A stretch of 43,293 nt of DNA from Ewingella americana ATCC 33852. GTDB taxonomy: Bacteria; Pseudomonadota; Gammaproteobacteria; Enterobacterales; Enterobacteriaceae. The position numbers and the translations under genes were made by a program. How positions within the stretch are numbered: the first letter of the stretch is position 1; each line of letters opens with the position of its first letter. The notes beneath the pieces were generated by a model. The model did not search any database and was not told the DNA's origin. It was given only the letters and a program-made list of their open reading frames with translations. This document shows, in pieces, positions 23,720 through 32,560 of this stretch. Where the stretch lies: contig NZ_JMPJ01000044.1 in assembly GCF_000735345.1 (NCBI RefSeq), positions 1-43,293 of the forward strand, written 5' to 3'.

Positions 23720-24505
23720 TTAGCCGTGGCTGGTAAAACGACCAAACAGCTGGTAGCGAGAGCCGGGGTAAACCAGACGCGCAGAAGTGACGACGCGGTT
23801 TCCGCTCCAGGTGCGGCGGTGGATCAACAAACAAGGCTCATGCTCTTTCAGTTGCAGCAGTTGGCGCTGGGTGTCACTGGCGCTAATGGCTTCGACGCGA
23901 TGCTCGCCTGCAGTCAGCGGGGCGATGCGCATCAAATAGGTGTAAGGCGTGGCGTTGTTCATCACGTTTTGCAGGTAATCCGGCGCGGCCTGCGGGTTCA
24001 CATAGCGGTCTTCAATCTGTACCGGCACGTCATTTTCAAAATGGACGATTTGCGAATAAAACAGCGATTCGCCGGGTTTAATCTCCAACTGCAATGCCTG
24101 TTCGGCGTCGGCTTGACGGGTTTCACAGGCCATGACCACGCTGCTGTGGCGGTGGCCGCGCTGAGCGATTTCGTCAGCGATATTATGCACTTCCAGCATC
24201 GGCGTATAGGCCTTGGCCTCGGCGACAAAGGTGCCGACGCCCTGCATGCGCATCAAAAAACCTTCGTTGGTGAGTTCCCGTAAGGCGCGGTTGATGGTCA
24301 TACGGCTGACGCCCAGCTCGTTAACCAGCTCGCTTTCTGAGGGGACGCGTTGATGGGGCTTCCACACGCCGTCGCGGATCTGCCCGACGATGGCCTGTTT
24401 CACGCGCTGATAAATCGGCGCTGGCGTGTCGCTAATGGCGGCGGCCAGCTCAGATAATCGCTGCTGTGAAACACCCTGTTGGGACAACGGTGTGGATTCA
24501 GACAT
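23720..24505 (-). CDS. hutC: Histidine utilisation repressor (HutC)
   Basis: A 261-residue GntR/HutC-family repressor. The winged helix (VPSESELVNELGVSRMTINRAL, about residues 55-77) is followed by a UTRA ligand domain with typical motifs YSQIVHFENDVPVQIEDRYVN and LLIHRRTW. It represses the hut genes until urocanate binds. GAGGT precedes the ATG. It lies between hutI and the divergent hutF, and the three operators listed here are its evident targets. The extended N-terminus (about 30 residues before the winged helix) is longer than in several relatives. Confidence 0.93.
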   Translation of the reverse strand: MSESTPLSQQGVSQQRLSELAAAISDTPAPIYQRVKQAIVGQIRDGVWKPHQRVPSESELVNELGVSRMTINRALRELTNEGFLMRMQGVGTFVAEAKAYTPMLEVHNIADEIAQRGHRHSSVVMACETRQADAEQALQLEIKPGESLFYSQIVHFENDVPVQIEDRYVNPQAAPDYLQNVMNNATPYTYLMRIAPLTAGEHRVEAISASDTQRQLLQLKEHEPCLLIHRRTWSGNRVVTSARLVYPGSRYQLFGRFTSHG

Positions 24506-24668
24506 AACACTACCTCATTAAGAAAAATCAACCGGGTACGGGCAGAGCCACTCACCAACGCCGACAGAGTAAACGAACGCTAAATGCGCGTCACCAATGC
24601 GTGATGAAAAACGAAAATATTAAAAAAAACGCTCGACTAAGTTTACAGCGCAATTGGGCATATGTATA

Positions 24669-24680
24669 TGTATAGACAAG
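24669..24680. promoter_or_regulatory. HutC operator between hutC and hutF
   Basis: ATGTATAGACAAG reads like the other two hut operators, with the half site AGACAAG conserved. It is positioned between the divergent hutC and hutF starts, so it can control both. Confidence 0.8.
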
Positions 24681-24756
24681 TAGCCGGAACGTTTCGCAAT
24701 TGTTTCTCATAAATTGCATTTGTAGACCTTCAATCACCCGATTTAGGACTGTCTCT

Positions 24757-26130
24757 ATGCCTGCTTATTTCGCCACACGCGCACTGTTGCCACAGGGTTG
24801 GGCGAGTCACGTGCGACTTACCCTTGATGATCAGGGCGTGCTGACCTCGGTAGAGGCCAATGCCCAGCCGGAAGGGGCTTATCGCCTCAACGGGCCGATT
24901 GTGCCGGGAATGCCAAACCTGCATTCGCACGCTTTCCAGCGGGTTATGGCCGGGCTGGCTGAAGTGGCGGGCAACCCGCAGGACAGTTTCTGGACTTGGC
25001 GAGATCTGATGTATCGGCTGGTTGGCCGTTTGACTCCTGATCAGGTGGGGGTAATTGCCCGCCAGCTGTATATCGAAATGCTCAAAGGCGGCTATACCCA
25101 AGTCGCCGAATTTCACTATCTGCACAATGACCTCAGCGGCCAGCCTTATAGCAACGTTGGCGAGATGGCCGCCGAGCTTAGCAACGCCGCCGAGCAGGCG
25201 GGCATTGGCATGACGCTGCTGCCGGTGCTTTACAGCTATTCGGGTTTTGGTGCACAGCCTGCCCAGCCGGGGCAGAAACGCTTTATTCAAGACGCAGAGG
25301 GTTACCTCAATCAGCAGCAAGTGATTGCCTCGCAGCTGCAAGATAAACCGCTGCAAAATCAGGGGCTATGCTTCCATTCGCTGCGCGCGGTGTCTCGTGA
25401 ACAAATTCAACAAGTGCTGGCGGCCAGTCCACAGGATCTGCCGGTGCATATTCACATCGCCGAGCAGCAAAAAGAGGTGAATGACTGTCTGGCGTGGAGC
25501 GGGCAACGGCCTATTGCGTGGCTGTTCGACAACATCGACGTGGACGCGCGCTGGTGCTTGATCCACGCAACGCATCCTGACCGTTTCGAACTGGCAAGCA
25601 TTGCGGCAAGTAACGCGGTGATTGGCCTGTGTCCTACCACAGAGGCAAATCTCGGCGACGGGATCTTCCCCGGCGTCGACTATCTGGCGCAAAAAGGGCG
25701 CTGGGGCATTGGCTCCGACAGCCATGTGTCCCTCAACGTGGTGGAAGAGCTGCGCTGGCTGGAGTACGGCCAGCGGCTGCGCGACCTGCGCCGTAATCGC
25801 CTGACCAATGCCGAACACGCCTCTGTTGGCGATCTGCTTTATACCCAAGCTTTACAGGGTGGCGCTCAGGCCTGTGGCGTGGCTATCGGCCAGCTTGCCG
25901 TGGGGTACCGCGCCGACTGGCTGGTGTTAGACGGAGAAGACCCATACCTCGCGGCGGCGTCAGACAGCGAACTGCTTAACCGATGGATTTTTGCCGGCAG
26001 CGCCGCGCAAATCCGAGACGTTTTTGTGGCGGGCAAGGCCAAAGTGGTCAATGGCCGCCATCCGCAACAGTCACAGGCCAGCGCTGACTTCCTCGCTCTG
26101 CTCCAGCAACTGGCCAAGGACACGGCATGA
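24757..26130 (+). CDS. hutF: Formimidoylglutamate deiminase (HutF)
   Basis: A 457-residue amidohydrolase that converts N-formimidoyl-glutamate to N-formyl-glutamate plus ammonia. Metal ligands: H56 and H58 in NLHSHAFQR, H in HIHIAEQ, H in LIHATH and the Asp in GIGSDSHVSLN. It defines the five-step branch of histidine breakdown. The ATG at 24757 (MPAYFATRALLP) has AGGA nine bases upstream; the longer frame from 24700 starts inside the operator region. It overlaps hutD by four bases. Confidence 0.93.
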   Translation: MPAYFATRALLPQGWASHVRLTLDDQGVLTSVEANAQPEGAYRLNGPIVPGMPNLHSHAFQRVMAGLAEVAGNPQDSFWTWRDLMYRLVGRLTPDQVGVIARQLYIEMLKGGYTQVAEFHYLHNDLSGQPYSNVGEMAAELSNAAEQAGIGMTLLPVLYSYSGFGAQPAQPGQKRFIQDAEGYLNQQQVIASQLQDKPLQNQGLCFHSLRAVSREQIQQVLAASPQDLPVHIHIAEQQKEVNDCLAWSGQRPIAWLFDNIDVDARWCLIHATHPDRFELASIAASNAVIGLCPTTEANLGDGIFPGVDYLAQKGRWGIGSDSHVSLNVVEELRWLEYGQRLRDLRRNRLTNAEHASVGDLLYTQALQGGAQACGVAIGQLAVGYRADWLVLDGEDPYLAAASDSELLNRWIFAGSAAQIRDVFVAGKAKVVNGRHPQQSQASADFLALLQQLAKDTA

Positions 26131-26699
26131 GCGGATTAACCCGATTCTCCTTCGCTAGCCTGCAGGTTAGCCCGTGGCGCAATGGCGGCGGAGAAACCCG
26201 TGAAATCATCAGTTGGCCTGCGGGACAAAGCGATTTCGAGTGGCGAGCCAGCATCGCCACAATCGCGGCGGACGGGCCTTTTTCATTGTTTACGGGAATT
26301 GACCGCTCGATCACCTTATTAAGCGGCGAGGGCGTGAACCTGCACACTGAGCAGGGGAGCGACCACGCCTTAACCCAGATTGGCGCGCCTTACTCCTTTG
26401 CCGGAGAAGTGCCTATCTCCGCCACGCTGGTGGGCGGCGTCACAACGGATTTCAACGTCATGACCCGTCGCGGCAGCTGCACGGCGCAGGTCAGGGCGCA
26501 AAGCCATGATTTTGACGTCAACTGGTACACCGCCGGGCTGCTGTACGTTTTGCGCGGAGAGTGGCAGGTCACTGCCTCCATCACACTCTCCGCTGAACAG
26601 GGCCTGCACTGGGCTTTTGCATCGAACCAAGAGAGCCACCTGCCAATCCGCGCTTTGCAGCCGGACGCGCAGCTGCTGTGGGTAGAAATTACCCGCTGA
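26127..26699 (+). CDS. hutD: HutD family cupin protein
   Basis: A 190-residue cupin-fold protein of the HutD/Ves family, commonly found in hut loci. It is thought to set an upper limit on hut activity, possibly by binding formylglutamate; no enzymatic role is established. Family features: VSPWRNGGGETREI near the start and DRSITLLSGEGV. Its ATGA overlaps the hutF stop, so the two are translationally coupled. Confidence 0.88.
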   Translation: MSGLTRFSFASLQVSPWRNGGGETREIISWPAGQSDFEWRASIATIAADGPFSLFTGIDRSITLLSGEGVNLHTEQGSDHALTQIGAPYSFAGEVPISATLVGGVTTDFNVMTRRGSCTAQVRAQSHDFDVNWYTAGLLYVLRGEWQVTASITLSAEQGLHWAFASNQESHLPIRALQPDAQLLWVEITR

Positions 26700-26761
26700 T
26701 TTAGCGATTTCAATAATGGGCCCGGCAATCTCCAGCGTGTCGGGCGTTGTTTGCACCTAAC

Positions 26762-26773
26762 TTGTCTATACAG
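26762..26773. promoter_or_regulatory. HutC operator before hutHU
   Basis: TTGTCTATACAG is the same motif on the opposite strand, located 10 bp before the hutH start and overlapping the AGGA ribosome site by two bases. It implies a separate, HutC-controlled promoter for hutHU at the end of hutD, or a roadblock to read-through from hutFD. Confidence 0.8.
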
Positions 26774-26782
26774 GATTAGATT

Positions 26783-28363
26783 ATGTCTTCTGCATCTCAT
26801 GACAGTCGCGTCTGCCATCTGCATCCCGGTCAGGTTGACCTTGCCACGCTGCGCGCCATTTACTCCGCCGAAAAGCGCGAAAACCAGCAACAATACTGGA
26901 GCGTTCGCGTTGAACTGGCCGAGGAGGCGCGCGCAGGCGTGCTGGCGTCACAGGAAACGGTGAACCGCATCGTCGAGTCCGGCAAGGTGGTTTATGGCAT
27001 CAACACTGGCTTTGGCAAGCTGGCGCAAACCCGCATTCCGGCAGAGCGTCTGGCCGAGTTGCAGCGCAATTTGGTGTTGTCGCACAGCGTCGGGATTGGC
27101 AAAGAGCTGGCCGATAACGTGGTGCGTTTGGTGATGACCACCAAGATCCTCAGCCTGTCGCGCGGTCATTCAGGCATTCGCATGGAGGTGATTGATGCAC
27201 TCATCAGCTTGCTCAATGCGGGCGTGCTGCCGTGCATCCCAGAGAAAGGTTCAGTGGGCGCATCAGGGGATTTGGCTCCACTGGCACACCTCTCGCTAAT
27301 GCTGATTGGCGAAGGGGAAGTCACCGCGCAGGGCGTGCGCATGTCGGCGGTAGAAGGGCTGGCGACCGTTGGCTTGAAACCTATTGAGCTAGGGCCGAAA
27401 GAGGGGCTGGCGCTGCTTAACGGCACGCAGGTTTCTACCTCTTTGGCGCTGGCCGGGCTGTTCGAAGCCGAAAGAGTCTTCTCAGCAGGCTTGGTGGCCG
27501 GGGCATTGTCACTGGAAGCAATCAAAGGCTCGGTGAAACCTTATGACGCGCGAATTCATCAGGCACGCGGCCAACTGGGGCAAATCTCCGTCGCCGCGGC
27601 GGTGACCGCATTACTCGAAGGGAGTGACGTTGTCACCTCTCACGCCGACTGTGGCCGAGTACAAGACCCTTATTCTATCCGCTGCGTGCCTCAGGTAATG
27701 GGCGCATGCCTTGATAACCTGCAACACGCCGCTCGTGTCCTGCAAATCGAAGCTAACGCCGCTTCGGATAACCCGCTGGTGTTTGCCGAGAATGGCGATG
27801 TTATCTCTGGCGGTAACTTCCATGCCGAGCCGGTGGCCTTCGCCGCCGACATTATTGCGCTGGCGGTGGCTGAAATTGGGGCTATTTCCGAGCGCCGTCT
27901 GGCATTGCTGCTCGACACCGGGCTGTCCGGCCTGCCGCCGTTCCTGGTTAATGACGGTGGGGTGAACTCTGGCTTTATGATTGCTCAGGTCACTGCCGCC
28001 GCGCTGGCCTCTGAGAACAAATCGCTGGCGCATCCGGGCAGCGTGGACAGCCTGCCAACCTCCGCCAATCAGGAAGATCACGTCTCCATGGCGACCTACG
28101 CCGCCCGTCGCCTTGGCGATATGTGTTTCAACACCTCCGTGGTGGTGGGCATTGAGGCGATGGCCGCCGCGCAGGGTATCGACTTCATTCGCCCGCTGAA
28201 AAGCTCTCCGCTGCTGGAGAAAGAGTTACAGGCTATTCGCCAAGACGTGGCCTATTTGGAAAAAGATCGCCTGATGGCACCCGACGTAGAAGCCATGCGT
28301 CTGTGGGCTAGCCGTGGGCAGTGGCCGTCGGTCATTGAAGCTTTGTTACCGAGTTTTAACTGA
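26783..28363 (+). CDS. hutH: Histidine ammonia-lyase (HutH)
   Basis: A 526-residue aromatic amino-acid lyase. It removes ammonia from L-histidine to give urocanate, using the MIO cofactor formed from A160-S161-G162 in [17 protein letters not shown]. Other hallmarks are YGINTGFG and the NQEDHVSMA segment. Length fits, with about 15 extra N-terminal residues relative to the Pseudomonas enzyme. AGGA precedes the ATG at 7 nt. It is followed 17 bp later by hutU. Confidence 0.96.
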   Translation: MSSASHDSRVCHLHPGQVDLATLRAIYSAEKRENQQQYWSVRVELAEEARAGVLASQETVNRIVESGKVVYGINTGFGKLAQTRIPAERLAELQRNLVLSHSVGIGKELADNVVRLVMTTKILSLSRGHSGIRMEVIDALISLLNAGVLPCIPEKGSVGASGDLAPLAHLSLMLIGEGEVTAQGVRMSAVEGLATVGLKPIELGPKEGLALLNGTQVSTSLALAGLFEAERVFSAGLVAGALSLEAIKGSVKPYDARIHQARGQLGQISVAAAVTALLEGSDVVTSHADCGRVQDPYSIRCVPQVMGACLDNLQHAARVLQIEANAASDNPLVFAENGDVISGGNFHAEPVAFAADIIALAVAEIGAISERRLALLLDTGLSGLPPFLVNDGGVNSGFMIAQVTAAALASENKSLAHPGSVDSLPTSANQEDHVSMATYAARRLGDMCFNTSVVVGIEAMAAAQGIDFIRPLKSSPLLEKELQAIRQDVAYLEKDRLMAPDVEAMRLWASRGQWPSVIEALLPSFN

Positions 28364-28380
28364 TTAATAAGGAATTCAAC

Positions 28381-30063
28381 ATGAATGCACCTCAGAAAAC
28401 GGCGGTTGCTCGCGCGGTTCGCGCCCCTCACGGCACACAATTGAGCTGTGAAAACTGGCTGATTGAAGCCGCCTACCGCATGATTCAGAACAACCTTGAC
28501 CCCGACGTAGCCGAGCGCCCGGAAGATCTGGTGGTTTATGGTGGTATTGGCAAAGCGGCGCGTAACTGGCCCGCCTTCGAAGCCATTTTGGACAGCCTGC
28601 GCAAGCTGCATGCTGATGAAACGCTGCTGGTGCAGTCTGGCAAGCCGGTGGGGATTTTCCGCACCCACGCTGATGCGCCGCGCGTGCTGATTGCCAACTC
28701 TAACCTCGTGCCGCACTGGGCCAACTGGGACCATTTCCACGAGTTGGATAAAGCCGGATTGATGATGTACGGCCAGATGACCGCCGGTTCTTGGATTTAC
28801 ATCGGAGCGCAGGGCATCGTGCAGGGAACCTATGAAACCTTCGCCGAAGCAGGTCGCCAGCACTACAACAGCAATCTGCGCGGTAAATGGATCCTGACTG
28901 CCGGTCTTGGCGGCATGGGTGGTGCACAGCCTCTGGCTGGCGTATTAGCGGGAGCCTGCGTGCTGGCAATTGAGTGCCAAGAGTCGCGGATTGATTTCCG
29001 CATTCGCACCCGTTATTTGGATTACAAGGCGTACAGCATTGAAGAAGCCTTGGTGATGATTGAGAAAGCCTGCGCGGAAAAACAGGCGATTTCCGTTGGT
29101 CTGCTGGGGAACGCGGCAGAGCTGATGCCGCAGTTGGTGGCACGCGCCAAGCAGGGCGGCCTTCGCCCGGATATCGTCACCGACCAGACGTCGGCCCATG
29201 ACCCGCTGAACGGCTACCTGCCGGAAGGCTGGACGCTGGAGCAGTGGCAGGATAAACGCGTCTCTGACCCGCAGGCGGTAGTCAAAGCCTCTCGCGCGTC
29301 GATGGCCAAGCACGTGCAGGCGATGTTGGATTTCCACGCGATGGGCATTCCAACCGTGGATTACGGCAACAATATTCGTCAGGTGGCGAAAGAGGAAGGC
29401 GTGCTGAATGCCTTTGATTTCCCAGGGTTTGTTCCAGCCTATATTCGCCCGCTGTTCTGCGAAGGCAAAGGTCCATTCCGCTGGGTGGCGCTCTCCGGCG
29501 ACCCGGAAGATATCTATAAAACCGACGCCAAACTGAAAGAGCTGTTCCCCGACAATGCCAATCTGATCAACTGGTTGGATATGGCTCGCGAGCGTATCGC
29601 GTTTCAGGGGCTTCCGGCGCGTATCTGCTGGCTGGGCCTCGGCGAACGTCATATCGCCGGACTGGCGTTTAACGAAATGGTGCGCAACGGTGAGTTAAAA
29701 GCACCGGTGGTGATCGGCCGTGACCATCTGGATACCGGCTCGGTGGCTTCGCCAAACCGTGAAACCGAAGCGATGAAGGATGGCTCCGATGCCGTTTCCG
29801 ACTGGCCGCTGCTCAACGCTCTGCTCAACACGGCGGGTGGCGCGACGTGGGTCAGCCTGCACCATGGTGGCGGCGTAGGCATGGGCTTCTCGCAACACGC
29901 GGGGATGGTGATTGTCTGCGACGGCACCAAAGAAGCCGACGCCCGCCTGTCACGCGTACTGTGGAATGACCCGGCCACCGGCGTTATGCGCCATGCCGAC
30001 GCGGGCTATCAGCAAGCCATCGACTGCGCCAAACGCAATGATCTGAATTTGCCGATGGTGTGA
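28381..30063 (+). CDS. hutU: Urocanate hydratase (HutU)
   Basis: A 560-residue urocanase that hydrates urocanate to imidazolone propionate with tightly bound NAD+. The NAD-binding segment [13 protein letters not shown] is at about residues 172-184. Other conserved stretches are [14 protein letters not shown] and [17 protein letters not shown] precedes the ATG. It ends at a terminator and is the last gene of the hut locus; no hutT-type transporter is in the window. Confidence 0.96.
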   Translation: MNAPQKTAVARAVRAPHGTQLSCENWLIEAAYRMIQNNLDPDVAERPEDLVVYGGIGKAARNWPAFEAILDSLRKLHADETLLVQSGKPVGIFRTHADAPRVLIANSNLVPHWANWDHFHELDKAGLMMYGQMTAGSWIYIGAQGIVQGTYETFAEAGRQHYNSNLRGKWILTAGLGGMGGAQPLAGVLAGACVLAIECQESRIDFRIRTRYLDYKAYSIEEALVMIEKACAEKQAISVGLLGNAAELMPQLVARAKQGGLRPDIVTDQTSAHDPLNGYLPEGWTLEQWQDKRVSDPQAVVKASRASMAKHVQAMLDFHAMGIPTVDYGNNIRQVAKEEGVLNAFDFPGFVPAYIRPLFCEGKGPFRWVALSGDPEDIYKTDAKLKELFPDNANLINWLDMARERIAFQGLPARICWLGLGERHIAGLAFNEMVRNGELKAPVVIGRDHLDTGSVASPNRETEAMKDGSDAVSDWPLLNALLNTAGGATWVSLHHGGGVGMGFSQHAGMVIVCDGTKEADARLSRVLWNDPATGVMRHADAGYQQAIDCAKRNDLNLPMV

Positions 30064-30083
30064 GTAAGCTAAGTTAGAAAGAC

Positions 30084-30111
30084 AAGGGTAGGCGCGAGCT
30101 TGCCCTTTTTT
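30084..30111 (+). terminator. Terminator after hutU
   Basis: A ten-pair stem AAGGGTAGGC / GCTTGCCCTT with a GCGA loop (30084-30107, two G-T pairs) is followed by T residues to 30111. Confidence 0.85.
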
Positions 30112-30121
30112 ATGGCGAAGA

Positions 30122-30970
30122 TTAAACCGGCACGTGAACGTGCTTTTTGATGTTTTTCAGCCAGGTGATCATGGTGAAAGTCATGATAACCAGCAGCGCC
30201 CAGGAGCTCCATTTACCCAGATGCACGCCGGACCAGCTGCTGAGCTGATTAGGGTAGCGCCAGATAGTAAAGAAGGTGCTGATGTTCTCCGCCAGCCAGA
30301 TGAAGAGGCCAATCAGAATAAATGCAAGAATCAGCGGCATGCGGCGTGGGGTATCGTAGGGAGTGAACACCACATAGCTGCGGGCGTAAAGCCCCAGTAC
30401 CAGCGCGGTGATGTACCAGCGGAAATCGCCAATGTAGTGATGGGTGAAGAAGTTCACGTAAATCACCAGCGAGCAGATAGCGGCCAGCGTATAGGGCGGG
30501 TAGTTGCGCACTTTAACGTCCAGTAGCCGCCAGCACTGAATCATATAACTGCCCACCGCCGCGTACATGAAGCCGGAAAACAGCGGCACGCCGAACAGCT
30601 TGGTGTAGGCGAAATCCGGGTAGCTCCACGAGCGAATGCCCGACGAGGTTTTAAAAACTTCCAGCGCAAAACCGACCACGTGGAACAGCATGATGGCTTT
30701 AAACTCATCCAACGTTTCAAGCTTGCTGGTCAGCATCCACACCTGAATAAACAGCGCGACCAGCAGCAAAACGTCATAGCGCGGGACATGGAATATGCCG
30801 TCGCGCGGCACCAAAAACACCGCCAAAAAGAACAGTCCGACGAAGATACAGGCGCGCGCCTCTTTCACCCCGAAGAAAATAAATTCGGTTAAAAAGCGGC
30901 GAACTCCGCGAATTGGCTGCTTTTCGCGGGGTTGAGTCAGAAATAAATCCAGTCGTTGTAAAGGGCCCAT
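30122..30970 (-). CDS. DUF817 family membrane protein
   Basis: A 282-residue polytopic membrane protein of the DUF817 family; about eight hydrophobic segments can be seen (for example VGLFFLAVFLVP, YDVLLLVALFIQVW, LILAFILIGLFIWLA). The function is unknown. AAGGACG precedes the ATG. It lies 44 bp after the fetB stop in the same direction, so it may be part of a fetA-fetB-DUF817 operon, and it converges with hutU. Aromatic and charged residues in IRSWSYPDFAYTKLFGVPL are probably the family core. Confidence 0.8.
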   Translation of the reverse strand: MGPLQRLDLFLTQPREKQPIRGVRRFLTEFIFFGVKEARACIFVGLFFLAVFLVPRDGIFHVPRYDVLLLVALFIQVWMLTSKLETLDEFKAIMLFHVVGFALEVFKTSSGIRSWSYPDFAYTKLFGVPLFSGFMYAAVGSYMIQCWRLLDVKVRNYPPYTLAAICSLVIYVNFFTHHYIGDFRWYITALVLGLYARSYVVFTPYDTPRRMPLILAFILIGLFIWLAENISTFFTIWRYPNQLSSWSGVHLGKWSSWALLVIMTFTMITWLKNIKKHVHVPV

Positions 30971-31014
30971 GGTCGTCCTTGAATAAAATCCCCATTGCAG
31001 GAAAGCCGCTAAAT

Positions 31015-31782
31015 TTACTTCATCACGCGCAGCTGCGCACGCTCATTATAGAAACGGCGGTAGGCGAGGTAGCCGGCGATAATGGTGGAAACGCTGGCGG
31101 TGCCGAGCAGCATAAAGGTGACCATTATCTGGTACTTAATGGCTTTTACCGGATCGATTCCGGCGAAAATCATCCCTGACATCATGCCCGGCAGGCTGAC
31201 GATGCCGACGGTTTTGGCGGCATCGACGGTGGGGATCATCGCGGCGCGAATGCTGTCGCGGATGATTGACCCAGACGCCAGCTTGGTTGAAGCGCCGAGG
31301 CTGAGCATCTCGAGGATCTTTTGCTGGTTATCCATAAAGCGCTGATTGAGGTTGCTGTAGCACAGGCCGACCGCCACCATGGCGTTGCCCGCAATCATGC
31401 CGGAGACGGGGATCACCTGCATCGGCAAGAACTCAATCGAGCGGCTGAGGATCAGAATAACCAGCGTTAGCGCGGTGCTGGCGGTTATCGCGATAAACGA
31501 AATCGCGAAGCCATTATCAATGTTCCGGCTGCGCTTTTTGGCGTTAAAGGCGGCGTTGAAGCAGATAAACAGCACCATCAGCACGGTCAGCCAGCCGTCA
31601 TTGAGGTCGAAAATGTACTTGAGCACATAGCCGACCACCACCAGTTGCACGATAGCCCGCGCGACGCTCCAGATGATGTCCTTCTCCAGCCCGAGCTTCT
31701 CGCGTTTGCTGACCAGCAGGGCGACGACGACCAGAATTAGCGCCAGCGCCAGTGATTCATTGGTGATGTTATGCTGGCTCAT
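31015..31782 (-). CDS. fetB: FetB, permease of the FetAB iron exporter
   Basis: A 255-residue membrane protein with the clear E. coli FetB (YbbM) pattern: NITNESLALALILVVVALLV at the start, LMVLFICFNAAFNAKKRSR, PMQVIPVSGMIAGNAMVAVGLCY and SLPGMMSGMIFAGIDPVKAIKYQ. In E. coli, FetAB raises resistance to oxidative stress linked to excess iron and is thought to export iron. Its start overlaps the fetA end by 14 bp, a typical coupled pair. The C-terminus is slightly shorter than in E. coli. Confidence 0.95.
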   Translation of the reverse strand: MSQHNITNESLALALILVVVALLVSKREKLGLEKDIIWSVARAIVQLVVVGYVLKYIFDLNDGWLTVLMVLFICFNAAFNAKKRSRNIDNGFAISFIAITASTALTLVILILSRSIEFLPMQVIPVSGMIAGNAMVAVGLCYSNLNQRFMDNQQKILEMLSLGASTKLASGSIIRDSIRAAMIPTVDAAKTVGIVSLPGMMSGMIFAGIDPVKAIKYQIMVTFMLLGTASVSTIIAGYLAYRRFYNERAQLRVMK

Positions 31783-32440
31783 GGTCGGTGCTCTCGGCGG
31801 CGTGGTGGCTTAGGGTGATGACGTTTTTAGCGTGGCGAATCTCATTACTGTCGTGGCTGACCCACAGCACGGCGAGGTTTTGCTGCTCGACCAGATTGGC
31901 GATGATCTGGTTGACGTTCAGCTTGTTCTCTTCGTCAAGGGCGCTGGTGATTTCATCCAGCAGCAGAATGTCGGGCATAAATTGCAAATTACGCAGCAAC
32001 GACACGCGCTGTTTCTCGCCGCCAGACAGCTCTTGAGCTTTCTTATCCAGCATATCCGTTGGCAAATTGACGCGCTCTAGCCACTGTTTCACCTTGGCTT
32101 CATCCATCTTCTGGCCGCGAATTTGATAAGGCAGCGCCAGATTATCGCGCACGGTATCGCCAAACAGCGAAGGGGTCTGGAAGCAGTAGGAGACCTGCTG
32201 GCGATATTTCTCGGTTTTTAAGCGAGTAATATCTTCGCCTTTGAACTTGATGGCCCCGCCGGTCTGGGTTTGCAGCGCAGCAATGATCTTCAGCAGCGTG
32301 CTTTTGCCACTGCCCGAAGGCCCGGTCAGCAGCGTGAATTCACCCGGATTGAGGGTGAAAGAGACGGGTTCCAGCAGGGGGCGTTGATTAAGGGTAAAGC
32401 TGACGTCCTGAAGTTCTAAAAGAGGCGCTGACTGCGGCAT
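31769..32440 (-). CDS. fetA: FetA, ATPase of the FetAB iron exporter
   Basis: A 223-residue ABC ATPase: Walker A GPSGSGKST (about residues 40-48), Q-loop in SYCFQTPSLFGD, signature LSGGEKQRVSL, Walker B DILLLDEITSALDEE and an H-loop in VSHDSNE. It powers FetB. Upstream is a strong inverted repeat (32482-32511) that may regulate it. Confidence 0.95.
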   Translation of the reverse strand: MPQSAPLLELQDVSFTLNQRPLLEPVSFTLNPGEFTLLTGPSGSGKSTLLKIIAALQTQTGGAIKFKGEDITRLKTEKYRQQVSYCFQTPSLFGDTVRDNLALPYQIRGQKMDEAKVKQWLERVNLPTDMLDKKAQELSGGEKQRVSLLRNLQFMPDILLLDEITSALDEENKLNVNQIIANLVEQQNLAVLWVSHDSNEIRHAKNVITLSHHAAESTDHEPA

Positions 32441-32481
32441 GGCGTCTTCCTTGGTGGTCCATTGAATGCGCGCATAATACC

Positions 32482-32511
32482 ACTCAGTTTGTGTCAGGTT
32501 ACAAACTGAGT
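32482..32511. promoter_or_regulatory. Perfect 11-bp inverted repeat between fetA and the monooxygenase gene
   Basis: Arms ACTCAGTTTGT (32482-32492) and ACAAACTGAGT (32501-32511) are separated by 8 bp. It lies about 42 bp upstream of fetA and 50 bp after the stop of the collinear monooxygenase gene. There is no T tract on either strand, so an operator or a leader hairpin is more likely than a terminator. No known motif is recognised. Confidence 0.6.
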
Positions 32512-32560
32512 TGCATCAAATAGTTTACCGAAGAAGTTTACAGCACGGAGGCGGGCTGAA

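Noticed and set aside
23705-24283. Plus-strand 192-codon frame antisense to hutC with a plausible ribosome site and upstream LexA-like box
   Set aside because: High-GC codon bias in hutC readily creates long antisense frames, and the peptide resembles nothing. Kept only as part of the LexA finding, not as a gene.
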